Source: Pseudoscleropodium purum
Lineage: Eukaryota; Streptophyta; Bryopsida; Hypnales; Brachytheciaceae
Length of the DNA: 64,000 bases
Direction: 5' to 3'
Assembly: GCA_963969395.1 (NCBI GenBank)
Contig: OZ017803.1
Span: 14,136,001 to 14,200,000, forward strand
Part shown: in pieces, positions 35,852 through 47,252 of the stretch
How the letters are laid out: the number at the start of each line of letters is the position of its first letter
Position numbering within the stretch: the stretch's first letter is position 1
Position numbers and translations under genes: made by a program
Notes under the pieces: generated by a model
The model's database searches: none
Told to the model about the DNA's origin: nothing
The model's input: the letters and a program-made list of their open reading frames with translations, nothing else

Positions 35852-36930
35852 CACTAGTAAAAAAACAGTGTCCAAATTAACAAAATATCAACAATTTCTT
35901 GTTAATTTGATTACTATAATGTCTATTTTTACAAATTTCTATTAACTGTGCCCAAATTAACAAAATTGTCTCATTTTTTGGTTAATTTAAATAGTGCAAT
36001 TACCACATCAACAAAAATTTGTTAATTTTTTTGAAATATTTTAGAATCTTTTGAAAAACTTTAAAATCTTTAAAAATATTTGAAAATATTTGAAAATCTT
36101 CAATATACAATGTAAATTTAAGAATAAAATAACTACACAATTTGGTGTGTATTAAAGTCAACAGACTTTTGGGTTGATTTCGATCTTGTAAATGAACTTT
36201 TTGTAAATTTTTGAGCTAAAAAAAGTTTTTAAATTAAGCTATCTTTCACCTTCAACAATCCGTTTGAGATTTAGATCTTTCAATCAAAAGTTATGAGCAA
36301 AATTTAGAAAAAGGTGGAAATGGACATTCTTTTTTATATTTTTAAACACCTTCTTTGATTTTTGTTCATAACTTTTGATTAAAATATTGAAATCTCAAAC
36401 GGATTGTTGAAGGTAAAAGATAGTTCAATTTTACAACTTTGTTTAGTTCAAAGTTTTTCTTAATAAGTCTGTTTACAAGGTAAAAATTTCCCCAAAGTCT
36501 GCTGATTTGAAGTAACCGTTAAAAAAAAAGTAAATAAATAAATTTTTGTACCACTTGTAATCATATGAAGTTACAAGTGGTGCAATGGTAGATAATTGAA
36601 GGGGCCTTGTCTCCGTGTTTCTGGGTTGCCCCCCTTTGTTTTTCCCTTCGGGGTTTACAAGTGGTGCAATGGTTTGAACTTTGTACCTCATCCATGAGGT
36701 TCAAAGTTCAAACCTTGGTGGTGGTATTTGCCACATTGGCATTGCCACATGGCATGTAGGGCCATCCACGTTGTGGGTGCCACTTAGCAATGCCTCGTGG
36801 ATGTTTTAAATAATCTACATGGCATTTTAGGACTGGTCATTCAATTGTGGAAAAAAATAAATTATTTTATTAAAAAAATGTGATCAAATCAACAAAAAAA
36901 ATCAACACTTTTGTGTTGAGTTCTGTACAG
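35852..36930. mobile_element. CACTA-like insertion splitting repeat R3 copy 2
   Basis: The left end reads CACTAGTAAAAAAACAGTG, close to known plant CACTA ends. A weak inverted counterpart ('gatcaaatcaac...cttttgtgttga') ends near 36925, but the exact right boundary is uncertain and may lie nearer 37080. It is absent from the uninterrupted R3 copy at 32890-33344. It contains a foldback core. No coding capacity apart from a short frame at 36473-36691. Confidence 0.5.
36155..36505. repeat. Foldback core inside the CACTA-like insertion
   Basis: Imperfect inverted repeat centred near 36331. Best-paired segments are 36237-36300 and 36362-36425 (landmark 'caatccgtttgagatt' and its mirror), with weaker pairing out to 'caacagactttt' on the left and 'aaagtctgctg' on the right. 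Confidence 0.7.
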
Positions 36931-37089
36931 TTTGGCTAAAAAATTTATAATAATTATATTATGACTTCAAAAATTTTGGAAAAATATATAATCCTTCCAA
37001 ACTCTATTTTTATATGAGGCAAAATTTCTTCACTCATAAAATTTGCCCTCCACATGTCCGTAATTGCTTAAGTGGTTGGAAATGGGTTG

Positions 37090-37390
37090 GCTCCTTTAAA
37101 CTACATGCTCTGCATGCTCTACTACTTGTGCAAGTATGTAAAGTTCCTAGTGGGTTCAATTTTTTAGGAGGTTTTTGTGTATAATTTGCTATCATTTTAT
37201 CTCAATTGAGTGGATTGGTTGTTAGTTGTGTATCCAATTCATTAGTTTTGTAAATCCTTTGTCTTTTGCCCAAATTGGAGGTTATTTTTTACTACGTGAT
37301 TTTTACAAATTTAGGTTGGTAATGCGACGATATTGATTACATAATTATTCACTTTAATATAAGGAAATCTTCTCAGCCAAATGAATTGGT
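37090..37390 (+). repeat. Dispersed repeat R3, copy 2, second part
   Basis: Matches the second half of 32890-33344, ending at the same 'cagccaaat'-type junction. Confidence 0.75.
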
Positions 37391-37903
37391 TGTCTTGATG
37401 ATGAGTACGTATTGAAATGTGGATGTGTGTTATTGGTGCAAGTTGTTGGAACATGGAAGTCTAATCTACTATTGAAATTGGAAGTCCTTGGATGTGTCTT
37501 ATGTTGATTCTAAGTCACTATTAAGTAATGGTGTGAGTTAAATTGTGTGAATGTTAATGTAATGATTAATTGTGATTTTAGCCGATGAGTGCAATATTGC
37601 TGTAGTAATGTTTTGTTGTGATTTCCAAGTTGGGTTATTGAGTATAAGTGAGTATATTAGAATACCTTAGTTGAGTGCAAAGGATTTGCAAAGTTATGGG
37701 CAATTTATGTGTGCTAATTAAAATATGATCCAAGTTGGGAAGTTAATGTTTGTTTGTTGTAGTGTTTGGTCACAATCTGAGCTCGGAGTGGGTGGTTAGC
37801 CCCTAAATGTCTAAGTCTTTTCAAGTGTGTTTTAACTATGAAAAAAGAACATGGGCTTATAATCATCCCAAATGAAGCAAATTGTTTTTTTTCAAAATCT
37901 AAC

Positions 37904-37980
37904 CAAATAGATGTTTAAAAAGCTTGTTTATTAGTATGAACATCAAATAGATGTTTAAAAGGCTTGTTTATTAGTATAAA
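37904..37980 (+). repeat. 40-bp tandem duplication
   Basis: The unit starting 'caaatagatgtttaaaa' at 37904 is repeated at 37944 with two differences. Recent small duplication. Confidence 0.85.
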
Positions 37981-37984
37981 TTTG

Positions 37985-39130
37985 AGAATAAAATTGTATA
38001 GAAGTTGTGGGATTATAACAAGAAAAATGTAAATTTTCTTTTTTAGTACGTTGCCCCTTCCCACAATATTTCAAAATTTTGCACATAAAAGAATTTTTGG
38101 ATTACATGTGACATGAACAACTAAAAATTGTGTTTGCACACTAAAATGTACTTTTTGAAAACTTAATTTTACATAAAAAGCTATCAAAATCATTATACAA
38201 TCCACCTAGCAATTGTTGAAATGCAATTTTTTTATGAGTATAAATTGCAAATAACTCCAAATCAACACTTGAATGTTTCAATCTTCAATGGTAAAAATCA
38301 TGAAAGTACTAACTCTTTCCATTGAGACCATTTTCAAAGCAAATGGATAAGTACAAATTTTTAGATCTCAAATCAAATGAAATTGGCAACTTTGTTCAAA
38401 GTTGGGAAATGAAGAAAAATTAGAAAGTTTTACTCTTCCACTAATGGACATATATGGCTTTCAAGACCTCTCAAAAACCAAATGTTTACCTTTTTTAGTG
38501 AAAATTTAAAAAAATTTAGTATTTAACCTTCAAATGGTCAAGAAAATTTAACTAAAACCACCAAAATGAGCCTAAAAGTTCAAATTGACTATATATGGAC
38601 GGTTGAGCATTTAGGGGTTAAACGAAGGTAGTTCAATGAAAAAGAATAATCTTTAAATATTATTTCTAAACTAATTTCAAATAGTATTTAGTGGAGAGTC
38701 CATGTTGTATGCCAATTTGGAGAGTATTTTTGTGAGTGTATGCATTAGCAATATAAATTTGAGTCAAAAAGCATGATGTGTGAACAATAGAAAATGTTGA
38801 AAGTAAAAAAGGGCAGTTCTAAGATGGATAGAAGGAAATGTACATCTTGTAACCGTCAAAGTTATGTTAGACAAATTTGTAGAAAAAAAGACAAACCTTG
38901 ACATTAGTGAATAAAGATTTTGTGGTTCCCATTGAAGGAAATAAGAACTCAAGTGCAAAGTGACCCTGTCCTATTCTAAGGTTTAAGAACCTTTTTTTTA
39001 AAGGAGATAAGAATTTAAGAGCAAAGTCATCTAGGCCTAATTTAAAATTCAAGAGCTGTTTCATTAAAAAAAAGATAAGAATTCAAGTGCAAAGTGATTT
39101 AGTCCTATTTGGAAATTTAAGAGTAGTCTT
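37985..39130 (-). repeat. Right arm of the inner inverted repeat
   Basis: Inverted partner of 34452-35625. Its outer part is the first unit of the tandem array. Confidence 0.85.
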
Positions 39131-40776
39131 ATTAAAAGAGATAAGAATTCTAATTGAAAGTAATTTAGTCCTATTCAAAAGTTGAAGAGCAATCCCATTA
39201 AAGGAGATAAGAATTTTTGTGAGTGTACATGTTAGGAGTATAATTTTGAGTCAAAAAGCATGACGTATGAACAATAGAAAATGTTGAAAATAAAAAGGGG
39301 AGCTCCAAGATGGATAGAAGGAAATGTACATCTTGTAATTGTCAAAGTTATGTCAGACAAATTTGAGGAGAAGAAGACAAACCATGAAATTGGTGAATAA
39401 AGATTTTGTGGTTAGCATTAAAGGAGATAAAATTTCAAGTGCAAAAGGACCTAGTCCTATTTTAAAGTTTAGAAACCTTTCTATTAAAAGAAATAAGAAT
39501 TTAAGTGCAAAGTCATCATGTCCTGTTTTAAAGTTCAAGAGTTGATCAATTAAAAAAAGACAATAATTTAAGAGCAAAGCAATCTTGTCCTATTTGAAAG
39601 ACTAACAATGATCCCATTAAAAGTGATAAGAATTCAAATGAAAAATGATCCAATCCTATTCAAAAGTTGAAGAGCAGTGCCATTGATAGATATAAGAATT
39701 TTTGTAGGTGTAGGTGTTAGTAGTACATTTTTGAGTCAAAATGCATGATGAATGAACAATGGAAAATGTTGAAAATAAAAAGGGCAACTCCAAGATGGAT
39801 AGGAGGAAATGTACATCTTCTAATTGTCAAAGTTATGTGAAACAAATATGAGGAGAAGAAGACAAACCATGAAGTTAGTGAATAAAGATTTTGTGGTTTG
39901 CAATGAAGGAGATAAGATCTCAAATTCAAAGCGACCGGGTCCTATTCTAAAGTTTAGGAACCATTCCATTAAAGGAGATAAAATTTCAAATGCAAAATCA
40001 TCCAGTTCTATTCCAAAGTTTAAGAGCCGTTCAATTTAAAAAGATAAGAATTTAAGTGCAAAGCGATTTAGGAAGTTTAAGAGTTTGTAGTCTTATTAAA
40101 AAAAATAAGAATTCAAATGCAAAGTAATCCAATCCTATTCAAAAGTTGAAGAGCAGTCCCATGAAAGGAGATAAGAATTTATTTGAATGTACATGTTAGG
40201 AGTATAATTTTGAATCAAAAAGCATGATGCATGAGCAATGGAAAATGTTGAAAATAAAAAAGGTAGTTCCAAGATGAATAGAAGGAAATGTACATCTTGT
40301 AATTGTCAAAGTTATGTCAAACAAATTTGAGGAGAAGAAGACAAACCTTGACATTGGTGAATAAAGATTTTGTGGTTGGCATTAAAGGAGATAAGAATTC
40401 AAGTGTAAAGAGACCCGGACCTATTCTAAAGTTTAGGAACCGTCCCATTAAAAGAGATAAGATTTCAAGTGCAAAGTCATCATGTCCTATTCTAAAGTTC
40501 AAGAGCTGTTTGATTAAAAAAGATAAAAATTCAAATGCTAAAAGATCTTATCATATTTGGAGGTTTAAGAGTAGTCCCACTAAAAGAAATAAAAATTCAT
40601 ATCCAAAGTGATCTAGTTCTATTCAAAAGTTCAAGAGCAATTCCATTCACGGTTATCATAATTTATTTTAATGCACATGTTAGTAGTATAATTTTGAGTC
40701 AAAATGTGTGATGTGTGAGCAATGGAAAATGTTGAAAATAAAAAAAGCAACTCTAAGATGGACAAAAAGAAATGTA

Positions 40777-41352
40777 CATTGGGGTACCAATCAAAATGTC
40801 GTTTTTGAATTCGCAGTGAGAAAAATTCCAGTACTGCCAGCTTTGAAAGCCTCCCAAGAGCTCAAAAATTGGTATTTTACCACAACATTTTTACTTAAGA
40901 ATTATCTTTAAGTTAATTATATGTATGCCAAATTACAAGGCCAAAAAATTCACCGAACAAAAGTTATTCAAAATCTACCAACATTGGTAGCTGTGGAAAT
41001 GTTTTCACTGCTGCCAACTTTGACAGCCTCCCAAAGATTGAATTATTATTTTTTTGCCATGAAATTCTTGAATCAAAAACCTCTTTATGTTAATAACATA
41101 TGATAAAAATTTCAAAGCCAAAAGATTAATACAAAAAAAGATATTAACAATCTATCAACATGTGTCGTTTTGAGAAACAATTGTGAAAACCGTTTCACTA
41201 CTTCAACTTTGACACCCTCCCAAGGGCTGAAAAATTGCTTATTTACCATGAAATTTTTGACGCAACATGCTCTTTATGATAACAACATTCATGCCAAATT
41301 TCAAGGTCAAAAAAGTTATACAAAAAAAAATATTTACAATCTACCAATGTGT
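40777..41352 (+). repeat. Left terminal inverted repeat of the Tc1 element
   Basis: 576 bp composed of three degenerate tandem units (starting about 40790, 40985 and 41170), each with a 'ctgcc(a)actttga...gcctccca' block, a 'catgaaatt' block and a 'caatctaccaa' block. Confidence 0.85.
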
Positions 41353-42023
41353 GTAGTTGTGAGATACTTTTTATTAAAGACATTGAACGATTGGCATTTG
41401 CTCAAAAATATTGTGGGTGGACTATAAAAGAATGGAAGAGAGTTGTTTGGACAGATGAGTCTACCTTTGAAGTTGGAAAAAATTCTAGACAAGTTCATGT
41501 TTGGAGAAATGCATATGAGCGCTATTCATGAAGTTGTATAGTTCCAACTTTTAAGAGTGGGAGAACTTCTTTGATGATTTGGGGTGCATTTGCGAGAGGG
41601 CAAAAGTCACAACTTGTTTTTATGCCCAAACATAGACGTTCTGCTAAGGATTTTTTTGAAGTGGTCTACAATGTTGAGTTGCTTCATTTTATGAGTAGAG
41701 TGCCACATGGATTGCTCATGGAAGATGGCGCACCTGTCCATCGTAGCAAAGTATGTGAAGAATGGAGACAAACACACCTTTTGGAGAAGCTCGATTGGCC
41801 TGCAAATTCTCGCGATCTCAATCCAATTGAAAACCTTTGGAAGATTTTGAAAGATGCTGTGCAACATGGCCCAATATGTCCAAAAAATTTAGATGACTTG
41901 AAGGTAGTTATTGAAAGAGAGTGGAGGTTAATCAATGGTTCAAAGCTCCTTCAACTATGTCATTCTATGCCCTCTAGGTTACAAGCAGTGATTGAGGCGA
42001 ATGGAGGACATACACGTTGGTAG
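41353..42023 (+). pseudogene. Truncated Tc1-type transposase (DD34E catalytic domain)
   Basis: One frame runs through 41353-42023 with a single TGA at 41529-41531. The first catalytic Asp is in VVWTDESTFEVG, the second in LLMEDGAPVHRS, and the Glu in RDLNPIENLW. There are 34 residues between the second Asp and the Glu, the DD34E spacing of Tc1 rather than the DD39D of typical plant mariner-like elements. The helix-turn-helix N-terminus is missing because the terminal repeat takes its place. The stop codon TAG of the C-terminus (GGHTRW) lies inside the right terminal repeat. The copy cannot be active, but little else is broken, so it is not ancient. Confidence 0.92.
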
Positions 42024-42587
42024 ATTGTAAATATTTTTTTTTGTATAACTTTTTTGACCTTGAAATTTGGCATGAATGTTGTTATCATAAAGAGCATGTT
42101 GCGCCAAAAATTTCATGGTAAATAAGCAATTTTTCAGCCCTTGGGAGGGTGTCAAAGTTGAAGTAGTGAAACGGTTTTCACAATTGTTTCTCAAAACGAC
42201 ACATGTTGATAGATTGTTAATATCTTTTTTTGTATTAATCTTTTGGCTTTGAAATTTTTATCATATGTTATTAACATAAAGAGGTTTTTGATCCAAGAAT
42301 TTCATGGCAAAAAAATAATAATGGAATCTTTGGGAGGCTGTCAAAGTTGGCAGTAGTGAAAAAATTTCCACAGCTGCCAATGTTGGTAGATTTTGAATAA
42401 CTTTTGTTCGGTGAATTTTTTGGCCTTGTAATTTGGCATACATATAATTAACTTAAAGATAATTCTTAAGTAAAAATGTTGTGGTGAAATACCAATTTTT
42501 GAGCTCTTGGGAGGCTTTCAAAGCTGGCAGTACTGGAATTTTTCTCACTGCGAATTCGAAAACGACATTTTGATTGGTACCCCAATG
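42012..42587 (-). repeat. Right terminal inverted repeat of the Tc1 element
   Basis: Inverted, near-identical copy of 40777-41352, including the three internal units. Confidence 0.9.
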
Positions 42588-44803
42588 TACATCTTGTATT
42601 TGCCAAAGTTATGTGAAATAAACTTGTAGAGAAGAAGACAAACCATTATGTTGATGAATAATAATTTTATGGCCTTATTGAAGGAGATAAGAATTCAAGT
42701 TCAAAGTGACCCCGTTTTATTCTAAAGCTTAAGATCAATCTCATTAAAGGAGATAAGAATTCAAGTGCAAAGTCATCATGTCCTATTTTAAAGTTTAAGA
42801 ACCATTCAATTAAAAAAACTAAGAATTTAAGTGCAAAGTGATTTAGTCCTATTTTAAAGTTCAAGAACCATTCAATTAAAATAACTTAGAATTTAAGTGC
42901 AAAGTGATTTAGTCCTATTTGGAAGTTTAAAAGTAGTCTCATTAAAAGAGATAAGAATTTATATGCAAAGTAATCCAGGCCTATTCGAAAGTTTAGGAGC
43001 AGTCTCATTAGAGAGCGTAAATTTCTTTGTGAATATACACCATAGTAGTATATTTTTAAGTCAAAAAGCATGATGTGTTAAAAATAAAAAATGTTGAAAA
43101 TAAAAAGGGTAGTCTTAAGATGAATAGAAAGAAATTTACTTCTTATAATTGTCAAAGTTATGTCACACAAATTTGTAGAGAAGAAGAATAACCATGAAAT
43201 TGGTGTATAAAGATTTTTTGGTTTGTATTGAAGGAGATAAGAATTGAATTGCAAAGTGACCCATTCCTATTCCAAAGTTTACGAAACCACCCATTAAAGG
43301 AGATGAGATTTCAAGTACACAATCATACAATCTTATTCTAAAGTTCATCAGTTGTTTGATTAAAAAAGATAAGAATTTAAGTGCAAAGGGAACCAGTCAT
43401 ATTGGAAAGTTTAAGAGTAGTCTTATTAAAAGAAATAAGAATTCAAATGCAAAATGATCAAGTCCTATTCATAAGTTTAGGAATAGTCTCATTAAAAGAG
43501 ATAAATTTTTTGTGAGTGTACACTTTAGCAGTATAATTGTGAGTCAAAAAGCATAATGTGTGAGCAACAGAAAATGATGAAAATAAAAAGGGAAATTCCA
43601 AGATGGATAGAAGGAAATGTACATCTTGTAATTGTCAAAGTTATGTGAAAGAAATTTGTGGAGAAGAAGACAAACCATGAAGTTGATGAATAAAGATTTT
43701 GTGATTCACATTGAAAGAGATAAGAATTCAAGTGCAATATGAACCGGTTCTATTTCTAAAGTTCAAAAATCTTCTTATTAAAAAAGATAAGAATTCAAGT
43801 GCAAAGTGATTCAATCCTATTCTAAAGTTCAAGAGTTGTTTGATGATAAAAGATAAGAATTTAAGTGTAAATTGATTTAGTCCTATTCAAAAGTTTAAGA
43901 GTAGTTCCATTAAAAGACATAAGAATTTAAATCAAAGTGATCCTATCCTATTTATAAGTTGTAGAGTAGTTCCATTAAAGTAGATAATTTTTTTGTGGGT
44001 GTACATGTTAGCAGTACAATTTTGAGTCAAAAAGCATGATGTGTGAGCAAGGAAAAATGTTGGAAAATAAAAAAGGTAGTTCCAAGTTGGATAGAAGGAA
44101 GTGTACATCTTGTAAATATCAAAGTTATGTCAAATAAATATATGGAGAAGAAGACAAACCATGATGTTGGTGAATAAAGATTTTGTAGTCTTCACTGAAG
44201 GAAATACAAATTTAAGTAAAAAGTGACCCCGTCATATTCTCAAGTTTAGGAACCGTCCCATTAAAGGAAATAAGATTCCAAGTGCAAAGTCATCATGTCC
44301 TATTCTAAAGTTTAAGAGCCGTTTGATTAAAGAAGATAAGAATTCAAGTGTAGAAGGATCCTATCCTATTTGGAAGTTTAAGAGTAATCCCATTACAAGA
44401 GATAAGAATTCAAATGCAAAGTAAGCCAATCCTATTCATAAGTTTAAGAGCAATCCCATTAAAGGAGATAGTGTTTTTGTAAGTGTATATGTTAGTAGTA
44501 TACTTTTGAGTCAAAAAGCATGATGTGTGAGCAATGGAAAATGTTGAAAATAGAGAGGGCAATTCCAAGATGGATAGAAGGAAATGTACATCTTGTAATT
44601 GTCAAAGTTATGTGAATGAAATTTGTGGAAAAGAAGACAAATAATGAAGTTGGTGAATAAGGATTTTGTAGTCTTTATTGAAGGAGGTAAGAATTAAAGT
44701 GCAAAGTGATTCAATCCTATTCAAAAGTTTAAGAGCAGTCTTTTTAATAGAGATAAACAATCAAGCGCATAATCATTCAATCCTATTCTGAAGTTCTAGA
44801 GCC

Positions 44804-44834
44804 ATGGTTGAGCAATGAAGCTTGATTGATAGTG
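44804..44834 (-). repeat. Right terminal inverted repeat of the CACTA-ended element
   Basis: Reads inward CACTATCAATCAAGCTTCAT, then TGCTCAACCAT. Pairs with 34452-34482. Confidence 0.8.
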
Positions 44835-45889
44835 TTTCCAATTGAAAAAAGAATATAGGTGTCAAGTAGATAAAAGAATAAAATATTTCATTGGGAGATA
44901 CTTGACTATTGAGCCCCTTAAGAGTAAAGAAAAAAATCTTGCAAATAAATTAGAATTACATGTGAGGAAGAACACGTACATTTTTTGACGTCAAGGAACA
45001 TCTTCTCAATTATTTTTGGTTACAATGGTCAGTGAGGATTTTTGAGAAGCATCCCTATTTAATTGCCTCCCTCATACAAATTAAATCCTATTATCTTGAT
45101 TTCTAATTTGGAACTGAGCTTATCTACTAAGCCCCCATCAATTCCTTTGAGTTTCAACCTTGTAGAGTACTTGTATTAGGTAAGCAATATATGTTGTGAT
45201 TTTTCTATTCTCGATTCGATAGAAATTTATTAATTTGAAAGGACTTTCTTGTCAAATCTTTGTGTGGTATCAATATGAAATTATAAATTTTTTTTTACCA
45301 CAAATAATCTCCATAGCTAATTTTAAATTTTTTTACAATTGTCATTGTGTCTAAAATGCAATTAAATGTATAGTAGAGTTTTTGAATATGGAGTGTATAT
45401 AGAGGTAAATGATATAGGTTGTCATGCTGATTATATAGGAAAATATATAAATAGGTGGAAGTAGTGAGTGAACAAAAAGAATGGGGGATTGAAATGGGAT
45501 AAAAATTAGAGTCATTGTTGTTTGTCATTGAATGTGGCAGATTTTATAGAATCAAGTTTATTTGGGTTTAGTAGATAATTAAAATGTTGTAAATGATGGA
45601 ATTATAGGATATTGTATACAATGGATGGGTATTGAATGACAATACTATTGATGTTGTTGAAAGTGTCATATGATAGATGTAGGGATTTTTGATATCTTAT
45701 GAGTAGCTTATTTAGTTGTTAATTATGTGTAATGCAACACTAGTGCAAGTAGTGATTATTATGAGTAGATAAAATATTTAGATTTTGGATATTATGATTA
45801 GTAAGTTAGACATGTAGATGTTATTCACTTATTTATAATGTACATGTGGCACCAACAATGATTTTTGTGATTGGATTAGTTGTCACAAT
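44835..45889. other. AT-rich intergenic DNA
   Basis: No gene recognised. One minus frame (45295-45528) has no motif. Confidence 0.55.
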
Positions 45890-46623
45890 CACTATTGAAA
45901 ATAGAATGTGTTTTCAACACATTTTTTAATACATTAGTTTTGAGACTAAAGTATCAAAAAATGAGATGTCATGAGAATTTAGAACATTTTTATACTTTTA
46001 ACAAATATTTTGACACATTTTCAAAAACAACACTTAGTTTTTTTTGACATTTTATTGTCAAAAAGAGTGTCAAAAATATGTTAAAAAATGTGCTACACTA
46101 TGAAAATTCATAACTAATTCCATGAAGGTCTAAGAGATACAAAATAACTTAATTTTAATTTGCTTGCTTACCTTTCAAGGTAATTTAAGCGAAAAATATT
46201 TGGAGAGGTTGTAAACATTGAAAAAATGAGACCACCAATACAAAAAATACAAAATAGATTCATAATCTCATATAAGTTATAAAAAAATCTCAAGTTTACA
46301 CATGTTGCAAGAAACTAAGAATTCCTACCATGAGTCCTACCACCAACTATAAGGTGCGGGGTTCAAGTTTGAGTAGCCCATTTTTTTTGTAGGCAATCTA
46401 GGCATTGAATATATGCAATATAAAGAAGTTCAATTTTTTGGGGCCAAGTTTTTTGACACTCTTTTTAGCACCTTTTTTGAAAGTTTTTTCAACATTTTAG
46501 GTTTGGCATTTAAAAAAAAAACTTAGGTGTTGCAAACTAAGATGTTTTGCAAAGCCAATTTTGACACCTAAATGTCAAAAACTTTTTTAAAAGTCTCAAA
46601 AACAACTCCTAATTTGGATAGTG
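45890..46623. mobile_element. CACTA-ended foldback element (~734 bp)
   Basis: The left end reads CACTATTGAAAATAG and the right end, read inward, CACTATCCAAATTAG. Inverted arms are traceable at 45910-46100 and 46450-46620 (for example 'aaaaagagtgtcaaaaa' and its mirror 'ttttttgacactctttt'). The flanking triplets (AAT and AAA) differ by one base. Noncoding. Confidence 0.5.
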
Positions 46624-47252
46624 AAACCTTGGAGGTTTGTAGTGTTTAAGAAAGAGAGGTACTAAAAGTATTGAATATAAGTGTACATACCCAAAATTGA
46701 TCATAATTTCTCATGTGCAAATATTGTACATTTTAGGATAAAATAGTCACATGCCACAAATAGTTTCAATGAGGCTCTTAACTATACTAAATAGTAAAAT
46801 TAGATTGCTTTATTCCTAGAAAATTACTTTACAAACCATCATCAAAGTCAACAAATATTTCTACAAATATTTCCATTTGTACATGTGGAGGTTCATGAGC
46901 CCCAATTACAACAATACCAAATTCAAACGTAGCGCATTGTCATATAGTATTTGTAAATATTTGCATAGTGTCAAATGTCAAGAAATTAGATTGCATGAAT
47001 TTATAATTAGTTTGCCTTGCCCCAAGAAAGTTCCTTTATAAGCCATCAAAGTTAGTAAATTTCTCTAAAAATATTCTATTTGTACATATGGAATTTCATA
47101 AGTAGTAGTTTCACAACAGTACCTAATTCAAAAGTAGAATAGTAACAATAAATATTTATATAGTGTCAAATGTTGAGAAATTAGTATGGAGAAACCTAAT
47201 TTCACTCTGTTATTTAGTATAGTTGTTGTTTCCTACTCAATGTATCTAATTT
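46624..47252. other. AT-rich intergenic DNA
   Basis: No gene recognised. It contains a weak internal direct repeat near 46800-46990 and 46990-47180 (landmarks 'attagattg' and 'tacatatgga'/'tacatgtgga'). Confidence 0.5.

Larger units (their letters stand above)
40777..42587 (+). mobile_element. Tc1/mariner-type DNA transposon (1,811 bp) with 576-bp terminal inverted repeats
   Basis: The ends are CATTGGGGTACCAATC... and its exact inverse ...GATTGGTACCCCAATG, flanked by TA on each side (40775-40776 and 42588-42589). The site is the sequence 'aaatgtacatcttg' of the array unit; other units give the uninterrupted version, so this is a clear TA-duplicating insertion. Terminal repeats run 40777-41352 and 42012-42587 and are nearly identical. 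The internal 660 bp encode the catalytic part of a DD34E transposase with a stop. The N-terminal DNA-binding domain is absent, so this is a deletion derivative. Confidence 0.95.
38690..44803 (+). repeat. Tandem array of ~485-bp units with ~57-bp subrepeats
   Basis: The landmark 'gaaaatgttgaaaataaaaa' and its variants recur near 38790, 39277, 39761, 40241, 40723, 43086, 43570, 44052 and 44534. The spacing is about 485 bp except where the Tc1 element (40777-42587) intervenes. Each unit has a ~190-bp head (with 'gtacatcttgtaattgtcaa') and about five diverged ~57-bp subrepeats of the form 'gataagaattcaagtgcaaa...cctattctaaagtt'. The short ORFs in the array (for example 39339-39545, 40303-40611) are by-products of the periodicity. 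Confidence 0.9.
34452..44834. mobile_element. Large CACTA-ended palindromic element with a satellite-like subterminal array (~10.4 kb)
   Basis: The ends are 31-bp inverted repeats: left CACTAGTAATCAAGTTTTAT... and, read inward from 44834, CACTATCAATCAAGCTTCAT..., with about five mismatches. The left end continues into one ~430-bp unit (34490-34883) that is an inverted copy of the units of the right-hand array (38690-44803). Inside these lie inverted arms 34884-35625 and 37985-38690. The middle contains repeat R3 and a nested insertion. CACTA termini with repetitive subterminal regions fit the En/Spm (CACTA) superfamily, but the array is unusually long and one-sided. No transposase (TNPD-like) ORF is visible, so it would be non-autonomous. 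The 3-bp flanks (AAA left, TTT right) do not form a direct repeat, so the target duplication is not confirmed. Confidence 0.7.

Noticed and set aside
39339..40611. Short ORFs with similar proteins (MSKLCQTNLRRRRQT-type starts)
   Set aside because: Their similarity comes from the ~485-bp tandem array. They end at different places, and several units are frameshifted.
41607..41935. Minus-strand ORFs opposite the Tc1 transposase
   Set aside because: Shadows of the plus-strand transposase frame with its DDE motif.
38690..44803. Regularly spaced repeats resembling a CRISPR-like array
   Set aside because: Units are ~485 bp with diverged ~57-bp subrepeats, no unique spacers of constant size, and a plant nuclear context. 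It is a satellite-like array.
46319..46372. Possible tRNA or SINE B box ('ggggttcaagtttgag')
   Set aside because: No matching A box, no foldable acceptor or anticodon arm, and no second copy in the window.
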